Assembly: GCA_050729815.1 (NCBI GenBank)
Contig: JBOHLV010000026.1
Coordinates: 1-46,064 of the forward strand
DNA length: 46,064 bases
Origin: JAATGI01 sp050729815
GTDB taxonomy: Bacteria > Pseudomonadota > Alphaproteobacteria > ATCC43930 > CGMCC-115725
Reading direction: 5' to 3'
Shown: positions 16,459-24,399 of the stretch, in pieces
Position numbering within the stretch: the stretch's first letter is position 1
How the letters are laid out: each line of letters starts with the position of its first letter
Position numbers and translations under genes: made by a program
Notes under the pieces: model-generated
What the model was told of the DNA's origin: nothing
Database searches by the model: none
The model's input: the letters and a program-made list of their open reading frames with translations, nothing else

Positions 16459-17199
16459 TCACAAAAGATGCCGGATCAGCGCCTCGGCCGCCGCCGGCGC
16501 GCGATGCTTCGCGCCCGAGATGAAATAGACGAAGACCGCACCGCGCCGCGCCCAGTCTTGCGCCCGCCGCGCCCAGCGATCGAGATCGGCCGCGCTGTAG
16601 CCGGTTTCGATTTCATCCACCGTGCGCATCAGGCGCGCATAAGTGAAGTCCGCCGTCGGCTCCTCGATCAGCGGGAAGTTGCCGTCATCGGCGATCACGA
16701 TCGCGATCTTGTAGCGCCGCGCGAGATCATAGAAGCGATCATCGCGAAAGCTCGAATGGCGCACTTCGACCGCATGGCGCAGCGGCAGACCATTGATTTC
16801 GCGCGGCAGCAGCTTGAAGAAGCTCTCGACATCGCTGGCATCGAATTTCTTCGACGGCATGAATTGCCAGTTGATCGGCCCGAGCCGGTCGCCCAACTCG
16901 CCAAGCCCCTGACCGACGAACCGGGCGACGGCATCGCCCGCGCCGGCCAACTCCTTGCGGTTGGTGCAATAGCGCGACCCCTTCACCGAAAACACAAATC
17001 CCGGCGGCGTCGCATCGCGCCATTTGGCCCAGCTTTCCGGCTTGAAGGTCGAATAGTAGGTGCCGTTGATCTCGATCGAGGTGAGACGGCGGCTGGCATG
17101 GTCGAGTTCGCGCTTCTGCGGCAATCCTTCGGGATAGAAGAGGCCGCGCCAAGGCGGATAGGTCCAGCCGCCGATACCGACATGAATTGTCGTAGCCAT
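16459..17199 (-). CDS. DUF72 (YecE-like) family protein
   Basis: 246 residues from the ATG at 17199 (MATTIHVGIGGWTYPPW); an ATG 9 bases upstream is possible. DUF72 marks are VGIGGWTYPPWRGLFYP near 7-23, a SIEINGTYYSTFKPES segment near 41-56, FSVKGSRYCTN near 69-79, and PINWQFMPSKKFDASD near 106-121. VEVRHSSF and VIADDGNFP follow. The domain is a TIM-barrel-like fold of unknown function, often without operon logic. The frame is open well upstream on the same strand but those codons lie opposite the Lhr gene and are noise. It ends 14 bases before garR and may be the first gene of that operon. Confidence 0.85.
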   Translation of the reverse strand: MATTIHVGIGGWTYPPWRGLFYPEGLPQKRELDHASRRLTSIEINGTYYSTFKPESWAKWRDATPPGFVFSVKGSRYCTNRKELAGAGDAVARFVGQGLGELGDRLGPINWQFMPSKKFDASDVESFFKLLPREINGLPLRHAVEVRHSSFRDDRFYDLARRYKIAIVIADDGNFPLIEEPTADFTYARLMRTVDEIETGYSAADLDRWARRAQDWARRGAVFVYFISGAKHRAPAAAEALIRHLL

Positions 17200-17295
17200 G
17201 CCGCCCATGGTTATACCGGGGCTTGCCTTGGCGCCAGCCCAGGCCATATCCTCTAGACGAAATCGTGCCGAAAAGTGGCGCGTTCGGGCCTCAAG

Positions 17296-20200
17296 ATGGA
17301 CCATTCCGCGCTTTTCCACCCCCTCATCGCTGACTGGTTCGCGACCCGCTTTACGGCGCCGACCCCGGCGCAGGAAGCGGCCTGGCCGGCGATCAAGGCC
17401 GGCCGCCACACCCTCATCGCGGCACCGACCGGGTCGGGCAAGACGCTCGCCGCGTTCCTTGCCGCGATCGACGATCTGCTCCGCCAGGGCCTTGCCGGCA
17501 CCCTCGAAGACGCAACGCAGGTGGTCTATGTCTCGCCCTTGAAGGCGCTCTCCAACGATATCGATCGCAATCTCGCCATGCCGCTTGCCGGCATCGCGGA
17601 CGGGCTTCGTGCCCGCGGCCTGCCGGAGATCGAAATCCGAAGCTGGGTCCGGACCGGCGACACTCCGCCGGGCGAGCGGCAGAAGATGATGAAGCGCCCG
17701 CCGCATATCGTCGTCACCACGCCCGAATCGCTCTACATCCTCTTGGGATCGGCGTCCGGCCGCGCGATGCTGAAGACGACGCGCACCGTCATCGTCGATG
17801 AAATCCACGCCATGGCGGCCAACAAGCGCGGCGTCCATCTGGCGCTGTCGCTCGAACGGCTCGCCGCGCTCGCGGGCGACAAGCTGCAACGCATCGGCCT
17901 TTCCGCGACGCAAAACCCGATCGAGCGGGTAGCGCATCTTCTGATCGGCGCGGCGCCTGACGGCCGGCCCGCCGCCGAGGTGGCGATCATCGATTCCGGG
18001 CATCAGCGGCGGCGCGACCTCGCCCTCGAAATGCCGCCAGCGCCATTGGAAGGCGTCATGTCGGCCGAAGTGTGGACCCGCGTCTATGACCGGCTTGCCG
18101 AACTCATCGCCGCGCACCGGACGACCCTGGTCTTCGTCAATACCCGCCGCATGGCGGAACGGGTTGCGCGGCAATTGTCGGACCGGCTCGGCGCGGCGGC
18201 GGTGACGGCGCATCACGGCAGCATGGCGAAGGAACAGCGCCTCGCCGCCGAGCAACGGTTGAAGCGGGGCGAATTGACGGCGCTCGTCGCCACCGCATCC
18301 CTCGAACTCGGCATCGATATCGGCGATGTCGATCTCGTCGCACAGCTTGGCTCGCCGCGCTCGATCGCGAGCTTTTTGCAGCGAGTTGGACGCTCCGGCC
18401 ATGCCGTCGGCGGCTTGCCGAAGGGCCGACTTTTCCCCTTGTCGCGCGACGATCTCGTCGAATGCGCGGCGCTCTTGGATGCCGTACGGCGGGGCGAGCT
18501 CGACCGCCTTACCGTTCCGGCCCAGCCGCTCGACGTCCTGGCGCAGCAGGTCGTCGCCGAGACGGCGGCACAGGATTGGCCGGAGGTCGCGCTCTATGAC
18601 CGCTTTCGCCGCGCCTGGCCCTATCGAAATCTGGGGCGCGAGGAATTCACCTCGGTCCTGCGCATGTTGGCCGAGGGATTTTCAACGCAGCGCGGGCGGC
18701 GCGGCGCACTCATCCATTGGGATGCGGTGAACCATGTGATTCGTGGCCGCCGCGGCGCGCGGATAACGGCGCTGACCTCCGGCGGCACGATCCCCGACAA
18801 TGCCGATTATCAGGTGCTGCTCGAACCAGAGAACCTCGTCATCGGCACGGTGAACGAGGATTTCGCGGTCGAAAGCATGTCGGGCGATGTGTTTCAGCTC
18901 GGCAACAATGCCTATCGCATCATGCGGGTGGAGCGCGGCACCGTCCGGGTCGAGGATGCGGCGGGCCAGCCGCCGACCATCCCGTTCTGGCTTGGCGAGG
19001 CGCCGGCGCGCAGCGACGAGCTGTCGGCCGCCGTCTCGCGCCTGCGCGAGACCCTGGCGTCGCTCATCCGGGGCGATGAATCCGGCGCCGCGGCGATGCG
19101 CTGGCTCGCCGACGAGATCGGCCTCGGTGAGGCGGCGGCGCGGCAACTCGTCGAATATTTGGCGGCGGCACTCGCGGCGATGGGCTGCCTGCCGACGCAC
19201 GAGCGGATCGTGCTCGAACGCTTCTTCGATGAAGCGGGCGGCATGCAGCTCGTCGTCCATTCGCCCTATGGCGGGCGGATCAACCGCGCCTGGGGCCTCG
19301 CGCTTCGGAAGCGATTCTGTCGCAAGTTCAATTTCGAGCTTCAGGCGGCCGCGACCGAGGACAATATCATCCTGTCGCTGACCTCGGCGCACAGCTTCGA
19401 GCTTCAAGAGGTCGCGCGCTATCTCCATTCGGCGAGCGTGCGGCGCGTGCTGGTGCAGGCGCTGCTCGACGCACCGATGTTCAATACGCGCTGGCGCTGG
19501 GTCGCGGGGATTTCGCTTGCCCTGCCCCGCTTTCAGGGCGGTCGGCGCGTGCCGCCGCAATTCGCCCGCATGCAGGCCGAGGATTTGATCGGCGCGGTGT
19601 TTCCGGACCAGATCGCCTGTGCCGAGAATCTCGTCGGCGAACGCGAGATTCCGGACCACCCCCTCACCAACCAGACGATTTCGGATTGCCTCAACGAGGC
19701 GATGGACATTGGCGGGCTTGAACGGTTGCTGTCGCGGATCGAGGCGGGCGAGATCGAGATCGTGGCCTGCGATCTGACCCAGCCTTCGCCCTTGGCGCTC
19801 GAAGTCCTGTCGGCGCGGCCTTATGCCTTTCTCGACGATGCCCCCTTGGAGGAGCGCCGCACCCAGGCGGTGATGGCGCGGCGCTGGATATCGCCGGAGG
19901 ATGCGGCGGAGCTGGGCCGGCTCGATACCGAGGCGATCGCGCGCGTCAAATCCGAGGCCTGGCCCGATCCCACGAATGAGGAAGAACTGCACGACGCGCT
20001 GCTATGGCTCGGCTGCCTTGGCGCCGGCGAGATCACGGCCAATCCCGAATGGGCAGTATGGCTCAAATCGCTGGCGAAGGATCGGCGCGTCACGAAATTG
20101 CAGATCGGAACTCCTTTCCGTCATTCCCGCGAAAGCAGGGACGACGAAAATAGTCTCTGGATTCCGGCCGAACGGGTCGAGGAATTTCGCGCGGTGTGGC

Positions 20201-21669
20201 CCAAGGCGGAATTGATCCCCTCCGTCGCGCCACCCGACAACGCGCCATCGCGCCAATGGACGCGCGAGGCGGCGCTGATCGAGATCGTGCGCGGACGGCT
20301 TGAAGGGTCAGGACCGGTGACGGCATCGGCGCTCGCCGAGATATTGGGCCTGGCGGTCGAGGAGATCGATGCCGCGTTGCTGGCGCTCCAAACCGAAGGC
20401 TTCGCGCTGCGCGGCCGGTTCAGCCCCGGCGCCAATGGCGAGGAATGGTGCGAGCGGCGGCTATTGGCGCGGATCCACCATTACACGATCCGGCGCCTCC
20501 GGGCCGAGATCGAGCCGGTGGCGGCAAAGGATTTCCTGCGCTTTTTATTCACCTGGAGCCGCGTCGCCAAGTCGGCGCGGCTTGAAGGGCCGGATGCGGT
20601 CGCGGTCGTGACCGCGTTCCTCGAAGGGTTCGAGGCGCCGGCCGGCGCCTGGGAGACGGAGTTGCTGCCGGCGCGGATCGACGCCTATGAACCGCAATGG
20701 CTCGACGATCAGTGCCTTGCGGGGCATGTCGTGTGGGCACGGCTGACGCCGGGCGCCGGCGCCGCGAGCGGGCGCGAGCGCGGGCCAGGCCCGGTGCGAT
20801 CGACACCCATCACCCTGATGGGCCGGCGCCATGCCGGCCATTGGGCGGTGCTGTCGGGGCCGCTTGTCGCGGCACCGCCGGGGCCCCGCGCCGATGCCGT
20901 ATTGAAGGCATTGCAGCGCGAGGGCGCGCTGTTCTTCGATGAGTTGGCCGAAGCATCGGGCTTGCTGACGCCGCAGGTGGAGGACGCGCTCGGCGAGCTG
21001 GTCGCGCTCGGCCGCGTCACCTCGGACGGATTCGGCGGCCTGCGCGCCCTTCTGGTGCCGGCGGAGAAGCGTAAATCCTATGCCGGCGCGCGGCGGCGGC
21101 GCATCCTGCCATTCGGCATGGATGGCGCCGGACGCTGGGCCGTGACGCGCCGCGCGCCGATCGAGGCGATCGACCGCGAGGCCAAGGACGCGGCCGTCGA
21201 GCATGTCGCGCGGATGCTGTTGCGCCGCTATGGCGTTGTGTTCTGGCGCCTCCTCGCGCGGGAGGCGGACTGGCTGCCGCCGTGGCGCGATCTCCTGCGG
21301 GTCTATCGCCGGCTCGAGGCGCGCGGCGAGATCCGGGGCGGTCGCTTCGTCGCCGGCTTCGCGGGCGAGCAATACGCCCTGCCGGAAGCGGTCGGCCTCC
21401 TGCGCGAGACGCGGCGGCAGCCGGCGACCGGCGAATGGATTTCACTCTCGGGCGCCGATCCCTTGAATCTCGTCGGCATTCTGACGCCCGGCGCCAAGCT
21501 TCCGGCGCTGACCGGCAACCGCCTCGTCTTCCGCGACGGGATTCCCATCGCGATGCTCGCGGGCGGCAAGGAGCACTATCTCACCGCGCTCGACACCGCG
21601 ACGGAATGGCAGGTGCGGAAAATCCTGTTGCGCGCCGCCGGCTCCCGCCAACTCGCCGATCCGGCTTAG
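17296..21669 (+). CDS. lhr: ATP-dependent DNA helicase Lhr (large helicase-related), full length
   Basis: 1457 residues from the ATG at 17296 (MDHSALFHPLIADWF); a GTG at 17275 in frame would add seven residues. SF2 motor motifs are visible: PTPAQ at 22-26 (Q-motif region), Walker A APTGSGKT at 43-50, DEIH at 168-171, LSATQ near 205, and HHGSMAKEQR with QRVGRSGH for motifs IV to VI. The long C-terminal winged-helix and Lhr-specific region completes the form of about 1500 residues seen in E. coli and Mycobacterium. Lhr is a 3'-5' translocase linked to DNA repair. A 47-nt segment (20119-20165) has the look of a dispersed palindromic repeat inserted in frame. Its TAG overlaps the TAA of the next gene as TTAG. 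Confidence 0.95.
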   Translation: MDHSALFHPLIADWFATRFTAPTPAQEAAWPAIKAGRHTLIAAPTGSGKTLAAFLAAIDDLLRQGLAGTLEDATQVVYVSPLKALSNDIDRNLAMPLAGIADGLRARGLPEIEIRSWVRTGDTPPGERQKMMKRPPHIVVTTPESLYILLGSASGRAMLKTTRTVIVDEIHAMAANKRGVHLALSLERLAALAGDKLQRIGLSATQNPIERVAHLLIGAAPDGRPAAEVAIIDSGHQRRRDLALEMPPAPLEGVMSAEVWTRVYDRLAELIAAHRTTLVFVNTRRMAERVARQLSDRLGAAAVTAHHGSMAKEQRLAAEQRLKRGELTALVATASLELGIDIGDVDLVAQLGSPRSIASFLQRVGRSGHAVGGLPKGRLFPLSRDDLVECAALLDAVRRGELDRLTVPAQPLDVLAQQVVAETAAQDWPEVALYDRFRRAWPYRNLGREEFTSVLRMLAEGFSTQRGRRGALIHWDAVNHVIRGRRGARITALTSGGTIPDNADYQVLLEPENLVIGTVNEDFAVESMSGDVFQLGNNAYRIMRVERGTVRVEDAAGQPPTIPFWLGEAPARSDELSAAVSRLRETLASLIRGDESGAAAMRWLADEIGLGEAAARQLVEYLAAALAAMGCLPTHERIVLERFFDEAGGMQLVVHSPYGGRINRAWGLALRKRFCRKFNFELQAAATEDNIILSLTSAHSFELQEVARYLHSASVRRVLVQALLDAPMFNTRWRWVAGISLALPRFQGGRRVPPQFARMQAEDLIGAVFPDQIACAENLVGEREIPDHPLTNQTISDCLNEAMDIGGLERLLSRIEAGEIEIVACDLTQPSPLALEVLSARPYAFLDDAPLEERRTQAVMARRWISPEDAAELGRLDTEAIARVKSEAWPDPTNEEELHDALLWLGCLGAGEITANPEWAVWLKSLAKDRRVTKLQIGTPFRHSRESRDDENSLWIPAERVEEFRAVWPKAELIPSVAPPDNAPSRQWTREAALIEIVRGRLEGSGPVTASALAEILGLAVEEIDAALLALQTEGFALRGRFSPGANGEEWCERRLLARIHHYTIRRLRAEIEPVAAKDFLRFLFTWSRVAKSARLEGPDAVAVVTAFLEGFEAPAGAWETELLPARIDAYEPQWLDDQCLAGHVVWARLTPGAGAASGRERGPGPVRSTPITLMGRRHAGHWAVLSGPLVAAPPGPRADAVLKALQREGALFFDELAEASGLLTPQVEDALGELVALGRVTSDGFGGLRALLVPAEKRKSYAGARRRRILPFGMDGAGRWAVTRRAPIEAIDREAKDAAVEHVARMLLRRYGVVFWRLLAREADWLPPWRDLLRVYRRLEARGEIRGGRFVAGFAGEQYALPEAVGLLRETRRQPATGEWISLSGADPLNLVGILTPGAKLPALTGNRLVFRDGIPIAMLAGGKEHYLTALDTATEWQVRKILLRAAGSRQLADPA
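20119..20165 (+). repeat. Dispersed palindromic repeat (CGTCATTCCCGCGAAAGC type) inside lhr
   Basis: The segment begins CGTCATTCCCGCGAAAGC and continues through AGGGACGACG to a CTCTGGATTCC end. This is the wording of a very common intergenic palindromic repeat family of Proteobacteria, whose opposite strand typically encodes VPAFAGMT when read in frame; here the minus strand does read that way. The hairpin CCCGC-GAAA-GC(A)GGG has one bulged base. Within Lhr it encodes FRHSRESRDDENSLWIP near residues 940-957, and the frame is preserved across it. The right arm of the full palindrome is missing, so this is a partial copy. Confidence 0.7.
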
Positions 21670-22298
21670 GGTTTGCGGCCCAGCAAGGGATCGGGCTGCA
21701 CGTTCTCATAGGGCATTTCATGCCATTCGCGCTCGATTTGGTGGGCATGGACATCCCTGGCGCCGGCCTTCGTCAAGACCTCGAGCGCACGCTGCTCGCG
21801 CTCCGGGTTGGGCGCGCTGACCCAGACGACGAGGCCGCCTTTCTGCAACTGCGCGGCGACGTTGTCGGTGTGATGCTCGGCGATGGTGCCGGCCAGCACC
21901 GCGCCAAGCCCGCCACCGACGGCACCGCCGAGGATCGCGGCGCCGATGGCGAAGGCCAGCGCGCCGCCGCTCGCCACGACCGCGATCGCCCCGGCAACGC
22001 CGCCGATATAGAGCGGCACGGCGATGGCGACGCCTTCGCCCTCGATGCGATCGTCGCGATTGACATAGACGGCCTGCGGTGCCTTGCCGCTATCCTCGAT
22101 CTGCTTCACGTTATGGTAGAATCGGTCGATTCGCGCCCGCGCCGCGGCGTCGGTCGCAAGCACGGAAATCTGAGCACGGTCGAAGCCGGCCTTTTCCAAT
22201 TGGGTGACCGCCTCATCCAGCACCTCGGCATCGCCGAAGACGCCGACCGCCTCACGCGCGGTATAGGTGATGTTGGTGCCGGTTGCTGCTTTGCTCAT
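21666..22298 (-). CDS. Glycine-zipper general-stress-like protein
   Basis: 210 residues from the ATG at 22298, which has AGGAGCG upstream; an ATG 15 bases earlier is less favoured. The N-terminal half (AVGVFGDAEVLDEAVTQLEKAGFDRAQISVLA) is the alpha-beta fold found in YflT/DUF1269-type stress proteins that sense or position by residue pairs. The middle is a glycine-rich hydrophobic stretch near 98-145 (GGVAGAIAVVASGGALAFAI, then ILGGAVGGGLGAVLAG), which could be a membrane-inserting zipper. A second alpha-beta repeat (GGLVVWVSAPN...KAGARDVHAHQI) follows. Function is unknown. It is convergent with lhr, sharing stop bases, and divergent from the dehalogenase gene. Confidence 0.65.
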   Translation of the reverse strand: MSKAATGTNITYTAREAVGVFGDAEVLDEAVTQLEKAGFDRAQISVLATDAAARARIDRFYHNVKQIEDSGKAPQAVYVNRDDRIEGEGVAIAVPLYIGGVAGAIAVVASGGALAFAIGAAILGGAVGGGLGAVLAGTIAEHHTDNVAAQLQKGGLVVWVSAPNPEREQRALEVLTKAGARDVHAHQIEREWHEMPYENVQPDPLLGRKP

Positions 22299-22420
22299 AA
22301 ATCCGCTCCTCATATGGTGCTTTCGCTTTGCCTGCGGGGCAACGAGGCCTATGCGTTAACAGGTCGGCAAGGGGCCGGCCCTGATCCCGGTCAAACCGCG
22401 TCCGTAGAAAGGAACACGCC

Positions 22421-23104
22421 ATGGCCCAGCCACTCACCGGGATCGGCGCCTGCGTCTTCGATGCCTACGGCACTTTGTTCGATTATGCCGCGGCGGCGGC
22501 CCAATGCCGCGATGTGCTCGGCGACAAGTTTACGCCCTTGACGAATTTGTGGCGCGAAAAACAGCTTCAATATAGCTGGCTGCGCGCGATCCAAGGTCGC
22601 CACGCCGATTTCTGGCAGATCACCGGCGATGCCCTCGACTTCGCCTTGGAGACACTCGACATCGCCACGCCGGCGCTGCGGGACCGGCTGATGAATCTCT
22701 ATCTCACCCTCGACACCTTTCCGGAAGTGCCCGAGGTGCTGGACCGATTGAAGCGCGCCGGCCTTCGGACCGCGATCCTGTCGAACGGTACGCCGGAGAT
22801 GCTGCGTGCCGCGGTCGCGGGCGCCAAGATCGGGCCGCTCCTCGATGCCGTGCTGTCGGTGGAGGAGGTCGGCGTGTTCAAGCCCGATCCCAAGGTCTAT
22901 CGGCTCACGCTCGACCGGCTCGGCCTCGCCGCCGATGCGATCGCCTTTCAATCCTCCAATGCGTGGGACGCCTATGCCGCGTCGGCCTTCGGCATGCGTG
23001 CCGTCTGGTGCAACCGCTATCGCCAGCGCGCCGAGCGGCTGCCCGGCAATCCCGACCGGGAGATCGCCACCCTGTCGGAATTGCCGGCCCTGGTCGGTGC
23101 CTGA
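22421..23104 (+). CDS. Haloacid dehalogenase, type II (HAD superfamily)
   Basis: 227 residues, preceded by GAAAGGAACA. HAD motifs: nucleophile Asp in VFDAYGTLFD near residues 12-21, Ser in AILSNGTPEM near 126-135 (motif II), Lys in VFKPDPKVY near 158-166 (motif III), and the type II signature FQSSNAWDAYAASAFG near 183-198. Arg in LWREKQLQYSW near 41-51 matches the residue that holds the substrate carboxylate in L-2-haloacid dehalogenases. It should convert L-2-haloalkanoic acids to D-2-hydroxy acids with a cap domain of the C1 type. Natural substrate may be different from halogenated acids. It converges on the encapsulin gene with 15 bases between. Confidence 0.88.
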   Translation: MAQPLTGIGACVFDAYGTLFDYAAAAAQCRDVLGDKFTPLTNLWREKQLQYSWLRAIQGRHADFWQITGDALDFALETLDIATPALRDRLMNLYLTLDTFPEVPEVLDRLKRAGLRTAILSNGTPEMLRAAVAGAKIGPLLDAVLSVEEVGVFKPDPKVYRLTLDRLGLAADAIAFQSSNAWDAYAASAFGMRAVWCNRYRQRAERLPGNPDREIATLSELPALVGA

Positions 23105-23119
23105 CGCGACGGCCCGGCG

Positions 23120-23923
23120 CTATCCGCCCTGGGTCAGCGGGATCGCGGCCTGAGGCGAGAGCAGCCAGAAGGTGAAACTCTCCTCGAGGTACAGTTCGAC
23201 CTTCTCGCTGTCATGGCTCAAATAGCCGATCGAGAAATCCTGGCCGATGGTGATCTCAAAATCGCCGCCGCGCTGCGAGATGACGAGGCCGCGATCGAGT
23301 CCCGGCGCCCAGACGATCGGGCCCTCGGTTAACCGCTTCACATGCTGTAGCACCGGATAGCCGTCACGGGTGGTCTCGGTGAGGCCGGCAAACGCCGCCT
23401 CGCCCAAGGCGATGGCATAAGGGCCCTCAACGCCATTGTCGCGCAGGCGGTTGAGCGCCGCCGCGATCGCATCGGGATAGTCGCGGAAATTCGCGCTTAC
23501 CGGGACCGCGGCAGCGGCCTGCGCCTCGCAGATGCCGCGAATCCCGGCGGCGGGATAGCCATCGAACACGGCCCGATCCTCCGCGATCGCGATGGCACGC
23601 GCCGCCTTGATCACGGGATCGAGGTCAGGGTCTCGCGCGCCGCGATCGACGGCGTTGAGTTCGGAGCGCTTCACCGAGAAGCCCGCGCGCAATTCGACCA
23701 GCGGCAGCACCCGCCTGAGGCGTGCCGCGATGCCGGCGCCCGGAGAATCGATCGCCTCGCTGCGTCCGGTCGGGACGGCGCCCGCGCTCCAGCCGGTCGG
23801 TCCGACGAAATCGACGAGGCGCCGCGCCGCCAGCGTTGTCTTCAGGGTGCGTTTTGCTTCCTTCTCGATTTCGGCCCAGCCGGCTTGGGAGATCGGCGCG
23901 AGGTCGCGATGGAGGTGGTTCAT
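23120..23923 (-). CDS. Encapsulin nanocompartment shell protein (family 1)
   Basis: 267 residues, the usual size. The family N-terminus MNHLHRDLAPIS followed by WAEIEKEAKRTLKTTLAARR and LVDFVGPTGW is plain. VELRAGFSVKRSEL near 76-90, AEDRAVFDGYP, and GLDRGLVISQRGGDFEITIG near 208-227 match the HK97-fold shell, ending with FSIGYLSHDSEKVELYLEES near 230-249. Subunits assemble into an icosahedral protein shell that holds cargo through a short C-terminal targeting tail. Here the cargo is encoded six bases upstream, the EncFtn ferritin, so the shell should store iron. No transmembrane or signal sequence is present, as expected for a cytosolic compartment. Confidence 0.95.
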   Translation of the reverse strand: MNHLHRDLAPISQAGWAEIEKEAKRTLKTTLAARRLVDFVGPTGWSAGAVPTGRSEAIDSPGAGIAARLRRVLPLVELRAGFSVKRSELNAVDRGARDPDLDPVIKAARAIAIAEDRAVFDGYPAAGIRGICEAQAAAAVPVSANFRDYPDAIAAALNRLRDNGVEGPYAIALGEAAFAGLTETTRDGYPVLQHVKRLTEGPIVWAPGLDRGLVISQRGGDFEITIGQDFSIGYLSHDSEKVELYLEESFTFWLLSPQAAIPLTQGG

Positions 23924-23929
23924 CTCGGC

Positions 23930-24301
23930 TTACCCCGCATCCCGAAGGGCGCCGATGCCGAGGCTGCCGTCACCGTCCGGGTTAGCGGCGGCGCCCGCGG
24001 CGGCCGCGGCGGCTTCGATCTGGGTCACCTCGCCCGTCGTGAAGAGGTAGGTTTTGAGGTGATCGGCGAGCTTATCGTCGTGGCGGCGGAGCCATTCCAG
24101 CACCATCGATGCGTGTTCCTTCTCCTCGTCGCGGTTATGGGCGAGAATCACTTTGAGCGCGGGATCGTCCGTCGCGGCGGCACGCTGATCGTACCAATCG
24201 ACTGCTTCGAGTTCCTCGATGAGAGAGGTGAACGCGCGATGCCGATCCACCACCGCGGGGCCGATCTTCGCCGCATCCTCGTGAAGTGTCTCGCTTGACA
24301 T
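23930..24301 (-). CDS. Encapsulated ferritin-like iron oxidase (EncFtn) with targeting peptide
   Basis: 123 residues from the ATG at 24301 (MSSETLHEDAAKIG); longer in-frame starts lack family support. The signature ELEAVDWYDQR near 30-40 and HNRDEEKEHASMVLEW near 55-70 contains the Glu and E-x-x-H ligands that form a ferroxidase centre between two subunits. The wording closely follows the Rhodospirillum rubrum protein, whose decamer oxidises Fe(II). Its C-terminus DGSLGIGALRDAG (111-123) is the encapsulin-docking tail, joined by an Ala/Gly-rich linker. It is the first gene of a two-gene operon with the shell, six bases apart. It likely protects against iron and peroxide stress by mineralising iron inside the shell. 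Confidence 0.95.
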   Translation of the reverse strand: MSSETLHEDAAKIGPAVVDRHRAFTSLIEELEAVDWYDQRAAATDDPALKVILAHNRDEEKEHASMVLEWLRRHDDKLADHLKTYLFTTGEVTQIEAAAAAAGAAANPDGDGSLGIGALRDAG

Positions 24302-24399
24302 GCTCTCGCTGCTCCTCTGGGCTGGCTTCGGGCATTTGACCCCGGCGCGCCTCGTTATGCAACCCGCGCACGACCAGGTAAGTTTCAATCCCGGACAAA

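Noticed and set aside
16459..18402. Extended DUF72 protein of over 600 residues
   Set aside because: The upstream codons are antisense to lhr and lack family similarity; DUF72 starts at 17199.
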